Part shown: positions 37,187-45,932 of the stretch, in pieces | Layout: every line of letters starts with the position of its first letter | Position numbering within the stretch: the first letter of the stretch is position 1 | From: Paracoccaceae bacterium | Lineage (GTDB): Bacteria > Pseudomonadota > Alphaproteobacteria > Rhodobacterales > Rhodobacteraceae | Direction: 5' to 3' | Length of the DNA: 64,000 nt | Assembly: GCA_958296035.1 (NCBI GenBank) | Contig: OY282431.1 | Coordinates: forward strand, 1,863,001-1,927,000 | Made by a program: the position numbers and the translations under genes | The notes under the pieces: model-generated | What the model was told of the DNA's origin: nothing | Seen by the model: the letters and a program-made list of their open reading frames with translations, nothing else | The model's database searches: none

Positions 37187-38206
37187 CTAATTGTGCCTTG
37201 CAGGCCGCCGACCCGCTGATCTACGGCGTCGGCTCCGACGTCTGTTTGTCCGGGGCGCGTTGTCGTAGGTCAAGGGGCCCAGCTTGGCAATGACTTCTTC
37301 GAGCCGGGGCTTTGCACCCATGGGTGCCGTCTCCAGCCGTTCTCTCATCTTTTCGACGTGCCGAGGTGTCGTTCCACAGCATCCACCAATGATGGTGGCT
37401 CCGACATTGCGTGCCAGTTCAACATAATCGGCCATGACCTCCGGGGAGCCTGCATAATGAATTCGACCTTCAACAAAGGAAGGAATTCCGGCGTTTCCCT
37501 TAGCTATCACGGGTCTCGAAGGACGAGCGTCGCAAATCTGAATCAGCGCTTGCATGAGATCAGATATCCCGGAGCCACAATTGGCGCCCATTGCAAGAGG
37601 TGCAGGCACAACAGACTCGGCAATATCAACCAATTGTGGTGGACTGATCCCCATCATTGTCCGACCAGCCGTGTCAAAGCTCATTGTTCCGCACCATGGC
37701 AGGCCGGCAAGCCGACACCCCTCGGCCGCAGCAAGAAACTCCTCCTGCGAAGACATCGTCTCGATCCACAGCAGATCCACGCCGCCCTCAGCAAGCCCGG
37801 TCGCCTGTTCATGAAACAACTCCACCGCATCGGAATGCGATAGTGATCCGGCAGGTCCCATAATTTCCCCGGATGGTCCCATTGAACCCGCGACGATACA
37901 CAATTCGGGGCTGGAATCTGCAACTTCCCGGGCCAGCAATGCAGCGACTTTCGAAAGCTCGCGGCTTCGGTCAGCCGCATTGTGCAATTGGAGGCGGGCC
38001 CGATTGCTGCCAAACGAATTGGTCAAGAACAGCTGGGCTCCGGCAGCAACAGCGTTGCGGTACAGTTTTGAAACCTTGGCTGGGTCCATTACATTAAGCA
38101 TTTCCGGGGCCTCACCAGCCTCAAGACCCATGTTGAACAGGTTTGTCGCCGTGGCACCATCGGCTAACAGCCAGCCCTGACGGTCAAGAATACAGTTCAA
38201 ATTCAT
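37187..38206 (-). CDS. BHMT-type homocysteine S-methyltransferase with Arg-rich tail
   Basis: A 339-residue zinc enzyme that transfers a methyl to homocysteine to make methionine. The Zn ligands are visible as NCGSG and GGCCGTTP, and the barrel begins with LADGATATNLF and NSFGSNR. The fold is that of the Hcy-binding module of MetH as well as of betaine-homocysteine methyltransferase. The C-terminus ends in an unusual basic tail (RRRSRRRR then AGRRPARHN), matching in character the N-terminal tail of the MttB protein at 14082. It leads the cluster with the corrinoid protein, DUF1638 and DUF1476. An IS982 left end lies 27 bases before the start codon, so the native promoter has been separated from the gene. 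Confidence 0.9.
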   Translation of the reverse strand: MNLNCILDRQGWLLADGATATNLFNMGLEAGEAPEMLNVMDPAKVSKLYRNAVAAGAQLFLTNSFGSNRARLQLHNAADRSRELSKVAALLAREVADSSPELCIVAGSMGPSGEIMGPAGSLSHSDAVELFHEQATGLAEGGVDLLWIETMSSQEEFLAAAEGCRLAGLPWCGTMSFDTAGRTMMGISPPQLVDIAESVVPAPLAMGANCGSGISDLMQALIQICDARPSRPVIAKGNAGIPSFVEGRIHYAGSPEVMADYVELARNVGATIIGGCCGTTPRHVEKMRERLETAPMGAKPRLEEVIAKLGPLTYDNAPRTNRRRSRRRRSAGRRPARHN

Positions 38207-38233
38207 CTTCGATCTCGATGCAGAATATCAAAA

Positions 38234-39005
38234 AACCGATTCTGGATAAGGGGGCATGGTCTTGATGGGAGGGAATCCCTTTCCCTACAATTGATGAGTC
38301 AATGGGTTGTTTTCGACAACAATCCAGAGGCTCTCTCCCATGAACCCGTCTACCATGGCTCACCTCTGCTGTCACTATGATTCTGGCCGCATCGACAAGG
38401 AACAGGAAAGACATCGCCTTGTCCCCGCGATAGGAATGTGCCGCCCCAAGACCCGGCTCCAACTCTCGCCCGACCGCAACTTCAGGCGGTTCCGGTTTCT
38501 TGCCATAAGGTGACTGTACCGAAGCGGCTGCGGTTACCCCGCCCGCCTATGGGCGCCTCAAAGCCCGCATGCCATGCATCATCGCCTGCTCAGGAGGTCT
38601 GCTGCACACCGTCGAACCAGAAAGGGGTTGATTTGCGGCTACAAGATGCCTGTGGTCATCAACTGCAAAGGCCAGCTGATGGCCGTGCAGTTCTAACCCG
38701 GCAACACCGCTGACCGGGCGCCACTGGCGGTGCTGACAGCCGGGCGCAAGGGCCAAGATCCTTGGCAACGAGGCACCGTTCGGTAAACAGGGTCTTTCGT
38801 CACATCCTGTCCTGCCTGGTCGCCGATGTGCCGGGTAAACCAGGCATCACAGTGGAGATGACCGATCGCCCCTCTTCACAATCAACAACACATCCGACAC
38901 CGCCGCGTGGGCCATACCATGCCGCCTGCACTGGCCAGCCCTTCACCTGCTGACCGGGCGATTCGGCAACCGGGCGTAGAAACAGGCCCGGTTATCCAAT
39001 ATCCA
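38234..39005 (+). mobile_element. Decayed IS982-family element (copy B)
   Basis: The left end AACCGATTCTGGATAAGGGG is shared with the copies at 13023 and 63399. The transposase start ATG at 38340 (MNPSTMAHLCC) aligns with that of copy C, but stops and frameshifts follow: the third block is out of frame and the DDE blocks cannot be joined. The 3' part includes CCGCCGCGTGGGCCATACCA, which is also seen in the remnant at 1639-1842. The right inverted repeat is degenerate (about 38986-39005). The left end sits 27 bases from the start codon of the BHMT gene. Confidence 0.82.
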
Positions 39006-39049
39006 AAAGTCGGGCAAGAAAAACTCTGTGTCCGGGGCACCGGCCGCAA

Positions 39050-39508
39050 CTAGTTAATGCAGCAGCGCTTGTCATTGACATTTCCCGTGGCAAGGCTGGA
39101 TGCCAGTTCGCGAATTCGTGACACCATCGAGGTCAGGCCATTGGAACGCTGAGATGACAGGTGGTTCTGAAGGTCCAGACGTCCCAGTTCTCCAAATGCG
39201 TCTGTAGTGAGCACGTCATCGACATTACGTCCGTTATACAGTGCCTGGAGTATGGCAATCAGTCCGCGCACAATAAGTGCATCGCTGTCGCCTCGAAAGC
39301 TGAACATTGGCGGAGAGCCCCTGGTGTCAGCAATGGCAATTATCCATACCTGACTGGCACAACCTGAAACTTTTGTTGCCGGTACCTTGAGCGCGTCTTC
39401 AAGTGTGTCCATGCTCCGGCCCAAATCGATTACATATCCATAACGATCCTGCCAGTTGCCGAGAAATGCAAAATCCTCTACGATTTGTTCGAACGCTTCC
39501 GGAGCCAC
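39050..39508 (-). CDS. sufE: SufE-type cysteine desulfuration protein
   Basis: A protein of about 152 residues. The core starts VAPEAFEQIVEDFAFL, then NWQDRYGYVIDLGR, and the acceptor cysteine lies in VSGCASQVWI. Family order is normal: it takes persulfide from SufS for Fe-S cluster assembly. I chose GTG 39508: it gives the usual N-terminus E-F-x-x-IVEDF. The in-frame ATG at 39700 would overlap the divergent lipoprotein gene and add about 60 residues unlike any SufE. IspG and other Fe-S enzymes here depend on such a system; sufS and sufBCD are not in the window. Confidence 0.85.
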   Translation of the reverse strand: MAPEAFEQIVEDFAFLGNWQDRYGYVIDLGRSMDTLEDALKVPATKVSGCASQVWIIAIADTRGSPPMFSFRGDSDALIVRGLIAILQALYNGRNVDDVLTTDAFGELGRLDLQNHLSSQRSNGLTSMVSRIRELASSLATGNVNDKRCCIN

Positions 39509-39603
39509 TGCGCCTGCTTTCTCATCATGACTGTGTGCAGTTTGGTTGACGGACTTCAGTATACCACTGGCACAACCTTTTGGAACGAAGTATGTGGATG
39601 TGC

Positions 39604-40125
39604 ATGGCCAGGTTTCAATACAGTAATATCGGTTTCCGGAATCTGTTTTGCCGGCATGCCGGCATCCTGGTAGCAGCTGTCGTACTTGCCGGTTGCTCAT
39701 CCGGTTTCTTTGTTCTCCCAAACAGGATTTCCTCAGTCGAACCCGAAACCCCCACAATTGCGAGCGATGAAGCCGTACAGACCACTAGCGCCGGAAGTAC
39801 GACAATTGATAGCATCGAGTCGGTAGAATCCTTTAGGCTGGCAAGCGGTGTATTGCTGATAATTGTTGGCACGACGCGTCACGACGGTGCAACCATGTCC
39901 ACGCTGGTACCACTAAACGAGGAGTTGCCAGATTCGAATGGCGTTCTGAGGTATGAGTTCCAGATTGTGCCGCTTGGTGAGGCCTCTGACGCGACAGAAG
40001 CCGCGCGGAATGAGGTGACACTTTCTCATTCAGTTTCACAAGAACGCCTCACTGGAGCATCGGAGATTGAAATTGTGTCGGCTTCGAACACGTTCAGTGT
40101 TCAGATTCCAGGTCAACGATTCTGA
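39604..40125 (+). CDS. Hypothetical lipoprotein
   Basis: A 173-residue protein. The N-terminus has a basic region, a hydrophobic core and a lipobox (GILVAAVVLAGCSS with Cys near residue 31), so it should be lipidated and placed in the envelope. The rest is Thr/Ser/Glu-rich, with two beta-like strands (ASGVLLIIVGTT; YEFQIVPLG). I do not recognise a family. ATG 39604 (MARFQYS) was chosen; 39580 is an alternative. It is divergent from sufE, with 95 bases between them, and its end overlaps the 3' end of rnd by 32 bases on the opposite strand. Confidence 0.7.
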   Translation: MARFQYSNIGFRNLFCRHAGILVAAVVLAGCSSGFFVLPNRISSVEPETPTIASDEAVQTTSAGSTTIDSIESVESFRLASGVLLIIVGTTRHDGATMSTLVPLNEELPDSNGVLRYEFQIVPLGEASDATEAARNEVTLSHSVSQERLTGASEIEIVSASNTFSVQIPGQRF

Positions 40126-41257
40126 ACTTGGAATTTGACAGGGTTAAGGCAATTTCACCGCGACACAACTGAAGCGCGCGGGCACCAAAAACTTCACGAC
40201 GCCATCCTAGCAACGGTCTGGCATTCATGTCACCCGTTACGATCGCCTGTATATCATCGGAGCTTGCAAGCAGTTGTTCAGCAACTCCGACGTCCCTGGC
40301 AATGATCTTTCGCAGTAGGCGCAACATGTTGGAAGCATCTCGTTCGGTCGGTATTCTAGGCTCCAATTCAACCGGGAACCCCTTTTGATTCTTCCTGGAC
40401 AGACCGGCTTGCACTGCCGCCATTGCTTGTGTTCCAAACTTGCGTACCAACTGCGAGTTGCCTGCAAACCGGACCCTCTTCAATTGTCCTGAAGACCTGG
40501 GCTGTGACCCTGCCAGAGAAATCAGGCCGCTATCTGAAAGCAGGAAGCGACGGGGAACATCTAGCTGTTGCGCCAATTGCTCTCGCAGCTTTGCCAACTC
40601 CTTGACCACGGAAAACGTGTCGGCCGAGATATGAGCCAGCTTCATTCTTCTCCATGCCTGATCAACATCGATACGATAAGTCTCGGGAGCAGTCAGAATG
40701 CGAATCTCATCGTCGACCCATGCTGATCTTCCATTCTCCTCAAGAGTCTCCTTCAGTTTCAAGTAAATGATCCGCAGGTAGGTCACGTCGGACAGCGCAT
40801 AAGCCATTTGCTTTGCCGCTAGAGGGCGCTTGGACCAGTCCGCGAAGCGCGCTGACTTGTCGATGCGAGCCGAGGCGAGGCGCCGCACCAGTGTTGCATA
40901 GGCAACGCTATGCCCGAAGCCACACACCATGGCTGCCAACTGCGTGTCGAATATCGGGCTCGGAATCTGCTCCGTTTGCCGATAGAAGATTTCGATATCC
41001 TGCTTTGCTGAATGAAAGACCTTCACCACCGAGTTGTCGGAGAGCAGCGCATGAAGGCTGTCCAGTTTCATAGTGGGCGCCAGAACATCCACCAGCGCCG
41101 TCTCACCGAAATCGCCAGGCATGGCGAGTTGCACCAGACACAGTTTTGGGAAATACTTCCGTTCACCCATAAACTCGGTATCGACGGCGACAAACGGGTG
41201 TTTTCGTGCTTTCCTACAAAACCTGTCGAGTTCAGCAGTTCTGGTAAGCAATGCCAT
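40094..41257 (-). CDS. rnd: Ribonuclease D
   Basis: A 387-residue 3'-5' exonuclease that trims tRNA and other RNA ends. The DEDD catalytic core is visible: FVAVDTEFMGE (Exo I), VFHSAKQDIEIF (Exo II), and YALSDVTYL (Exo III with the Tyr). The helical HRDC domains follow (one includes LRRDVGVAEQ-like ARDVGVAEQLL). ATG 41257 (MALLTRTAEL) follows AAGGA with seven bases of spacing, so I prefer it to the ATG at 41272. The 3' end overlaps the lipoprotein gene on the other strand. Confidence 0.93.
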   Translation of the reverse strand: MALLTRTAELDRFCRKARKHPFVAVDTEFMGERKYFPKLCLVQLAMPGDFGETALVDVLAPTMKLDSLHALLSDNSVVKVFHSAKQDIEIFYRQTEQIPSPIFDTQLAAMVCGFGHSVAYATLVRRLASARIDKSARFADWSKRPLAAKQMAYALSDVTYLRIIYLKLKETLEENGRSAWVDDEIRILTAPETYRIDVDQAWRRMKLAHISADTFSVVKELAKLREQLAQQLDVPRRFLLSDSGLISLAGSQPRSSGQLKRVRFAGNSQLVRKFGTQAMAAVQAGLSRKNQKGFPVELEPRIPTERDASNMLRLLRKIIARDVGVAEQLLASSDDIQAIVTGDMNARPLLGWRREVFGARALQLCRGEIALTLSNSKFRIVDLESEH

Positions 41258-41345
41258 CATTGATTCCTTCATTCCAATTTCGACTTTGCCGACGCCTGGT
41301 CAAGTCTGCGCAAGCAGGGACAGGTGCCGAGGCGCCCAAGGTTGC

Positions 41346-41822
41346 ATGCGCTGTCTGATCCAGAGAGTAAGTGAAGCGCGGGTCACTGTGCACGGCAGGA
41401 GTACAGGACAAATCGGAACCGGGCTCGTAGTACTGGTCTGCGCCATGAAAGGCGACCGCAAGCCGACAGTGCAGCGCATGGCCGGCAAGATTGCGAAGTT
41501 GCGGATATTTGCCGACCAACGGGGACGAATGAATCGCTCGGTCATGGATGTTGGCGCCTCCATACTTGCCGTCAGCCAGTTTACGCTGGCTGCCAACACG
41601 GCGCGCGGGAATAGGCCGGGCTTTTCGGACGCCGCACAACCCGACACTGCAAGAATACTCTTTGATCACCTTGTCCGGGAGTTGAGAGCAACCGGCCTGA
41701 ACGTCCACACCGGTGAATTTGGTGCCCACATGATGTTGTCTCTCACCAATGACGGTCCTGTTACCATTTGGCTTGACCTCAGCAACGGGGATTGCCCGGG
41801 CCATGCACCGCAGCAATTGTGA
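41346..41822 (+). CDS. dtd: D-aminoacyl-tRNA deacylase
   Basis: A 158-residue proofreading enzyme that hydrolyses D-amino acids and glycine from mischarged tRNA. It starts MRCLIQRVSEARVTV, as usual, and carries SQFTLAA in the middle and NDGPVTIWLD at the end, the second holding the cross-subunit Gly-cisPro motif. Length is close to normal (145-150). It is divergent from rnd with about 90 bases between starts. Confidence 0.93.
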   Translation: MRCLIQRVSEARVTVHGRSTGQIGTGLVVLVCAMKGDRKPTVQRMAGKIAKLRIFADQRGRMNRSVMDVGASILAVSQFTLAANTARGNRPGFSDAAQPDTARILFDHLVRELRATGLNVHTGEFGAHMMLSLTNDGPVTIWLDLSNGDCPGHAPQQL

Positions 41823-42147
41823 CCCTAGGGACCTGAGGAGCACCCCTCTCGCATGCGAACGGATCTTTACACCGGGACTCTGCGGGCAAACGCCCGGTCA
41901 CCAAGCCTATCCGGCCTTCGCCGCCCAAATTGCCTTCGAGCCTGCCCTATGTTGTTACTGGCTCGTGGATGTCGCGGTGAATCAACAGGGTGAAAAGGTC
42001 TGGTTTCCCGGCGCTGACCCGGTCCTGCACGAAGAAATCCCAGATTCTGGTCATGGATGGACAATGCGGCCGACGGCGAGCCTTGTCCGGTGCTGTGTTA
42101 TGGTCTGCAAGACCGCGCCCACCGGGATTGTCTGGAATTGCAAAGTC
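41823..42147. other. Intergenic, no recognisable gene
   Basis: About 325 bases between dtd and tRNA-Asn. Frames here run through or overlap the tRNA and show no motifs. Confidence 0.45.
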
Positions 42148-42222
42148 TGGCTCCGGCGGCAGGATTCGAACCTGCGACCAATTGATTAACAGTCAACTGC
42201 TCTTCCACTGAGCTACGCCGGA
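42148..42222 (-). tRNA. tRNA-Asn (GUU)
   Basis: A 75-base cloverleaf on the minus strand with encoded CCA. Acceptor TCCGGCG pairs with CGCCGGA. The anticodon loop CTGTTAA carries GTT, and the T arm contains GGTTCGAATCC. Confidence 0.95.
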
Positions 42223-42339
42223 GTGTTTCGGATCTGATACCAGACCGCATGCAGCCAGTCCAGTTGCAAATGGATGTTGGGTCAGGCAAATTCAAGGATC
42301 CAACCGGAAGCCGAAAGGCGCAGCCAGACAGGCGCAAAG

Positions 42340-43749
42340 ATGCGAGGCCACGCCCCCAAACGAAACTTTGCAGGATGGTTGAAACCACTTTCTCCTCCCG
42401 GCATATCCGGCCGTGTTCACCTCATTCTCTTTTTTCCGATTGCCATGATCCTACTCGCCGTGGCGATCATGTTTGTTCAACGCCATTTTGACCGCGTAAC
42501 ACGTCAGCTAGTGGCCAGCTTCCAGCCGAAGCTCGAACTCGTGCTGATGACAATTAACACGGCGCCCGATATCGAAGCTGCTGCAAACGATATCGGGCAT
42601 GTGACCGATGTCTTTGGCTTGAGCGTCTGGTTTGCGAATTCGGAACAAACAAATGTCGAAGACCATTCGGTATGGTTCGACCTGACCGGAACAATTGCGA
42701 TTGACGTGTTGCACAGGATCGAACCGGCCATTGTTGGCGTGGACCTGGAACCCGGACCCGGGTCGCAGCCGATACTTGCCGTCTTGACCCGACATGGGAT
42801 TGCCTTGATTCAAGTGCCCCGTTCTGCCTTGACTCCATCCAATCCTCAGCAGTTTCTCATCTTGATCATCTTCGCGGCACTCCTGACGACAGTAATTTCG
42901 CTGTTGTTCCTGCGCAATCAGTTGCGGCCCATTCGCCGTCTCAGCAATGCGGTGGAAGCATTTAGTCGTGGCCGTGACATTGATCTACCCATAACCGGTG
43001 CCCGCGAAATTCGCAGTGCAGCCACCGCGTTTGTCGAAATGCGCAAGCGGATCAGGCAACAGGAACAGGAGCGGACGACCGTCTTTGCCAATATCAGCCA
43101 CGATCTAAAGACACCGCTTGCCAGAGTTCGACTTGGACTTGAACTGCTCGAAAAGAGCCCGGAAAGAAAGGCACTGGTCAAGGACATCCAACTCATGGAC
43201 AAGATGATTTCAGAGGTGCTCGAGTACACAAGACATGGAAAGATTGGTGACATCGGCGAACTGAAGCCAATTGAGGTTGTTCGTACTATTGTTGGTGATG
43301 CACAAGCTGCCGGACAAGCTGTGGAGCTGCGTATCAGCCCCGGCTATCCGGATGACGTCACAGTCGTGTGGCACCAACTTGCCCTGCGCCGTGCTCTCGA
43401 CAATCTGATCCTGAATGCTCGAAAACATGCCAGCAGGGCAATCCTGACTGTGCAGATTGTTGACCAATTCCACGTCTTTTGCGTCGAGGACGACGGTGAA
43501 GGAATAGATGAAGCGGACCGGCGGCGAGCCATCGAACCCAATGTTCGCCTCGACAAGGCAAGAAATCTCAATCTCAGCGAAGGGTCAGGTCTAGGCCTTG
43601 CGATCGTCAACCAGATCGCCACTACACACGGTGGTGGACTTGACCTCGGCGAAAGTGAGGAATTGGGCGGGCTGAAAGCAACTATTCGACTTTCGACCAA
43701 TGCGTTGGTAGGCCTGGAGGGATTCGAACCCCCAACCAAAGCGTTATGA
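42340..43749 (+). CDS. EnvZ-like orphan sensor histidine kinase, C-terminus reads into an antisense tRNA
   Basis: A membrane kinase of about 469 residues. TM1 lies around HLILFFPIAMILLAVAIMFV, a periplasmic segment of about 110 residues follows, then TM2 (FLILIIFAALLTTVISLLF), a HAMP domain beginning NQLRPIRRLSNAV, the H box FANISHDLKTPLARVRL, NLILNARKHAS (N box), EDDGEGID (G1) and GSGLGLAIVNQIA (G2). The domain order is that of EnvZ. No OmpR-type regulator is next to it. The last 14 residues (VGLEGFEPPTKAL) are encoded by the antisense strand of the tRNA at 43706-43781, so the original stop was lost or never lay before the tRNA. The start is uncertain; ATG 42340 gives a short basic N-terminus before TM1. 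Confidence 0.85.
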   Translation: MRGHAPKRNFAGWLKPLSPPGISGRVHLILFFPIAMILLAVAIMFVQRHFDRVTRQLVASFQPKLELVLMTINTAPDIEAAANDIGHVTDVFGLSVWFANSEQTNVEDHSVWFDLTGTIAIDVLHRIEPAIVGVDLEPGPGSQPILAVLTRHGIALIQVPRSALTPSNPQQFLILIIFAALLTTVISLLFLRNQLRPIRRLSNAVEAFSRGRDIDLPITGAREIRSAATAFVEMRKRIRQQEQERTTVFANISHDLKTPLARVRLGLELLEKSPERKALVKDIQLMDKMISEVLEYTRHGKIGDIGELKPIEVVRTIVGDAQAAGQAVELRISPGYPDDVTVVWHQLALRRALDNLILNARKHASRAILTVQIVDQFHVFCVEDDGEGIDEADRRRAIEPNVRLDKARNLNLSEGSGLGLAIVNQIATTHGGGLDLGESEELGGLKATIRLSTNALVGLEGFEPPTKAL

Positions 43750-43781
43750 GCGCTCTGCTCTGACCGTTGAGCTACAGGCCC
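43706..43781 (-). tRNA. tRNA with CAU anticodon, probably tRNA-Ile2
   Basis: A 76-base cloverleaf on the minus strand with encoded CCA. Acceptor GGGCCTG pairs with CAGGCCT, with a G-U pair at the end. The anticodon loop CTCATAA carries CAT. The stem and D arm resemble the Ile2 tRNA (lysidine-modified) more than elongator or initiator Met, but this is a judgement by eye. The 3' half overlaps the end of the histidine kinase gene on the opposite strand. Confidence 0.85.
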
Positions 43782-45316
43782 GCCCGGAACAGGGTTATGT
43801 CAAGCAGGTTGAACTTTCAAGCCTGCCTTTTGGCTCTAAGGCATAGCACGCTTTACGACAGGACTTTCCGCCTTTCGCCCATCCGGACTAATCCGGCCGA
43901 ATTCAGCGGCCCGTTTCAGGCTGTTGCCCGGCTCGGTCTGACAACATTTTCGAGTGACAACCAACCGTCAAAGATCTCAACTGTTCCGCCAGAACGCCCC
44001 TTGAGCAAGAAAGGTCGCCTGACAAGACACCACTGCACTGGACACTTCCAACCTGGGGGACTGGCAGACGGGGATCTGCCGGGGAGCGCTCTGTTGTCTA
44101 CGGATCACACAGGAATAGCCCGGCATCATTGGCGGGCGGTTTCCCCGGATGGCATAATCCCGTATCCCTCAAATTGCTGCAACGACAGTACCGGCATGCA
44201 CTCAAGCATGGGTCGGCCCAACCGCAGGAGTTAACTTGCCACCAGTGTGCTACCTGCATCCAGCCCGTCCATGAGGTTCCCAATCACGAGCTTTCACCAC
44301 AGTGTTTGCAGGAGGCCTCTTGTACGACAACTATCCACCAAGCCAGGCTACCTCCCGGTTGGCGAATTTCATAATGCCGGAGTAACTCGTGTCACTGACC
44401 CTTTCGGGAAAAACGATCGCCTTTACGAATACGGATGCAGACCTGTCCCAACGTTTCCGGAAAAACCTGAACTAACAGGCCCATACAGGCTGCAGTGCAA
44501 GGGCTGGGCGTGCGATCGGAAGTGTATAATCCTGAGCCTATCACCGACCAGTCAGCTGTGTGAATTATTGCGGTCAGAATTCGCAGGGCGAAGGTGGACT
44601 GAACAAGACAGAAAAGAGGCATCAAGACGACCTGCCGTCCAGACCATTCCCTTTGCCGGGCCAGTCCGGATCAATCTCCAGCAGGCGTGCATGCATCTGG
44701 TCACGGAACCCTGTGACAGCCTGTTCAAGCTGCACCCGACCAACAATTACGAACCTGACAACATCTAGTACCCGGCCACCCTCATGGAGCATGGCAACAC
44801 AATCGGTCCGGACAATCTCAGGCCAGGCGTCCAGATGATCCACCGCCACCCTGGCAACCGGTGCGGTTACATGTCGAGCATTTCACATGGCCATTTGGTG
44901 CCTGCGACCTTTCCTGTTCGGCGACCCTGGCCGGCGCCCAGCTCAGGGTCTCCAGGACGCTCACTGGCAAGACCTCGGGAAAACCTGTTGATGCCATGCG
45001 AATGATCAGCAGGCACACCGCGCTGTTGTATGGCTACCTTGACCAGCAGCTCGACGCCATTTGATGAAATCTGTACCGGATCGCTGCATTGCTCCTGGCA
45101 GGCACAACCACGCCGACCGACAACATGGACAGATTCAACTGCGAAGGGACCCGTCTCATCCTTTCAACGCCGCCCTGGCTTCCTGTCCGCGGGTATTGCA
45201 CGGCCGCGAGTGCTTATCAGTTTAACAGAGGGCTTTGGCTTCTCGACTGTGGACGACCACTTGGCTCCGGCTCGCGCATATGCAGCACAATCGTTCTTCG
45301 AACCTGATTGCAGCCC
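43782..45316. other. Long region without a recognisable gene
   Basis: About 1.5 kb. Many overlapping frames occur on both strands, the longest about 170 codons (44247-44768, plus), but none has family motifs or a supported start. TATAAT at 44525-44530 is a possible -10 without a matching -35. It may be an eroded gene or foreign DNA. I saw no IS982 ends inside it. Confidence 0.4.
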
Positions 45317-45736
45317 TTAACCGACTATCTCGGTTTCCGAAAAAAAGAAGGCGATCTCCCTGGCTGCAGTCGATGGCGCATCTGAGCCATGCACCGAATT
45401 TTCTGTCAGGGAAACTGCAAGATCGCGGCGAATCGTCCCTTCTTCGGCATCAGCGGGATTGGTTGCGCCCATGACCTGCCGATTCAGGGCGATTGCATTC
45501 TCTGCCTCCAGAACCTGCACGACAATCGGCCCCGATACCATGAACTCGCATAGCTCATCAAAAAAGGGGCGCTCCGCATGCACGGCATAAAACTGCTGTG
45601 CCTGGGCAATGGTTAACTGGAACCTCTTAAGGGCGACTACCCGAAGGCCGGCGGCTTCCAGTCTCGCTGTCACCTGACCACACAGATTTCTCCTCGTGGC
45701 GTCAGGCTTGATGATCGATAATGTTCGCTCTGTCAC
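45317..45736 (-). CDS. ndk: Nucleoside diphosphate kinase
   Basis: A 139-residue enzyme that balances nucleoside triphosphates. It reads [17 protein letters not shown] and closes with [12 protein letters not shown], where the His is the phosphorylated residue. GTG 45736 was chosen because the family starts M-x-TERTL and GAAG lies about nine bases upstream; the ATG at 45781 would add 15 residues. Downstream of holC and pepA on the same strand. Confidence 0.95.
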   Translation of the reverse strand: MTERTLSIIKPDATRRNLCGQVTARLEAAGLRVVALKRFQLTIAQAQQFYAVHAERPFFDELCEFMVSGPIVVQVLEAENAIALNRQVMGATNPADAEEGTIRRDLAVSLTENSVHGSDAPSTAAREIAFFFSETEIVG

Positions 45737-45932
45737 GGTTTCATTCTTCAATTGGACCTGTTTCGGAGACCGGAGGCGCACCTACAGACTTGCGCATCAC
45801 TTGCCAACTACAAACCAATCCGCCATTCATCCACAAGTTCTTCTTTTTCCCGGGCACGCGCCGACGCTGGCAACACAAGACCCATGCCTCGTGCTGGACG
45901 GCAGACCTGCTTCCGCCTGCCAACGTGTCCTG

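Noticed and set aside
39509-39757. A longer SufE starting at 39700 or 39757
   Set aside because: The extension overlaps the divergent lipoprotein gene and has no counterpart in the family; GTG 39508 gives the usual N-terminus.
41749-42189. A plus-strand frame ending in RRQDSNLRPID
   Set aside because: That ending is the antisense translation of tRNA-Asn; the body overlaps dtd in another frame and has no motif.
44247-44768. A 173-codon plus-strand frame in the gene-free region before ndk
   Set aside because: No motif, no ribosome-binding site, unusual composition rich in Arg/Pro/Ser, and competing frames on both strands.
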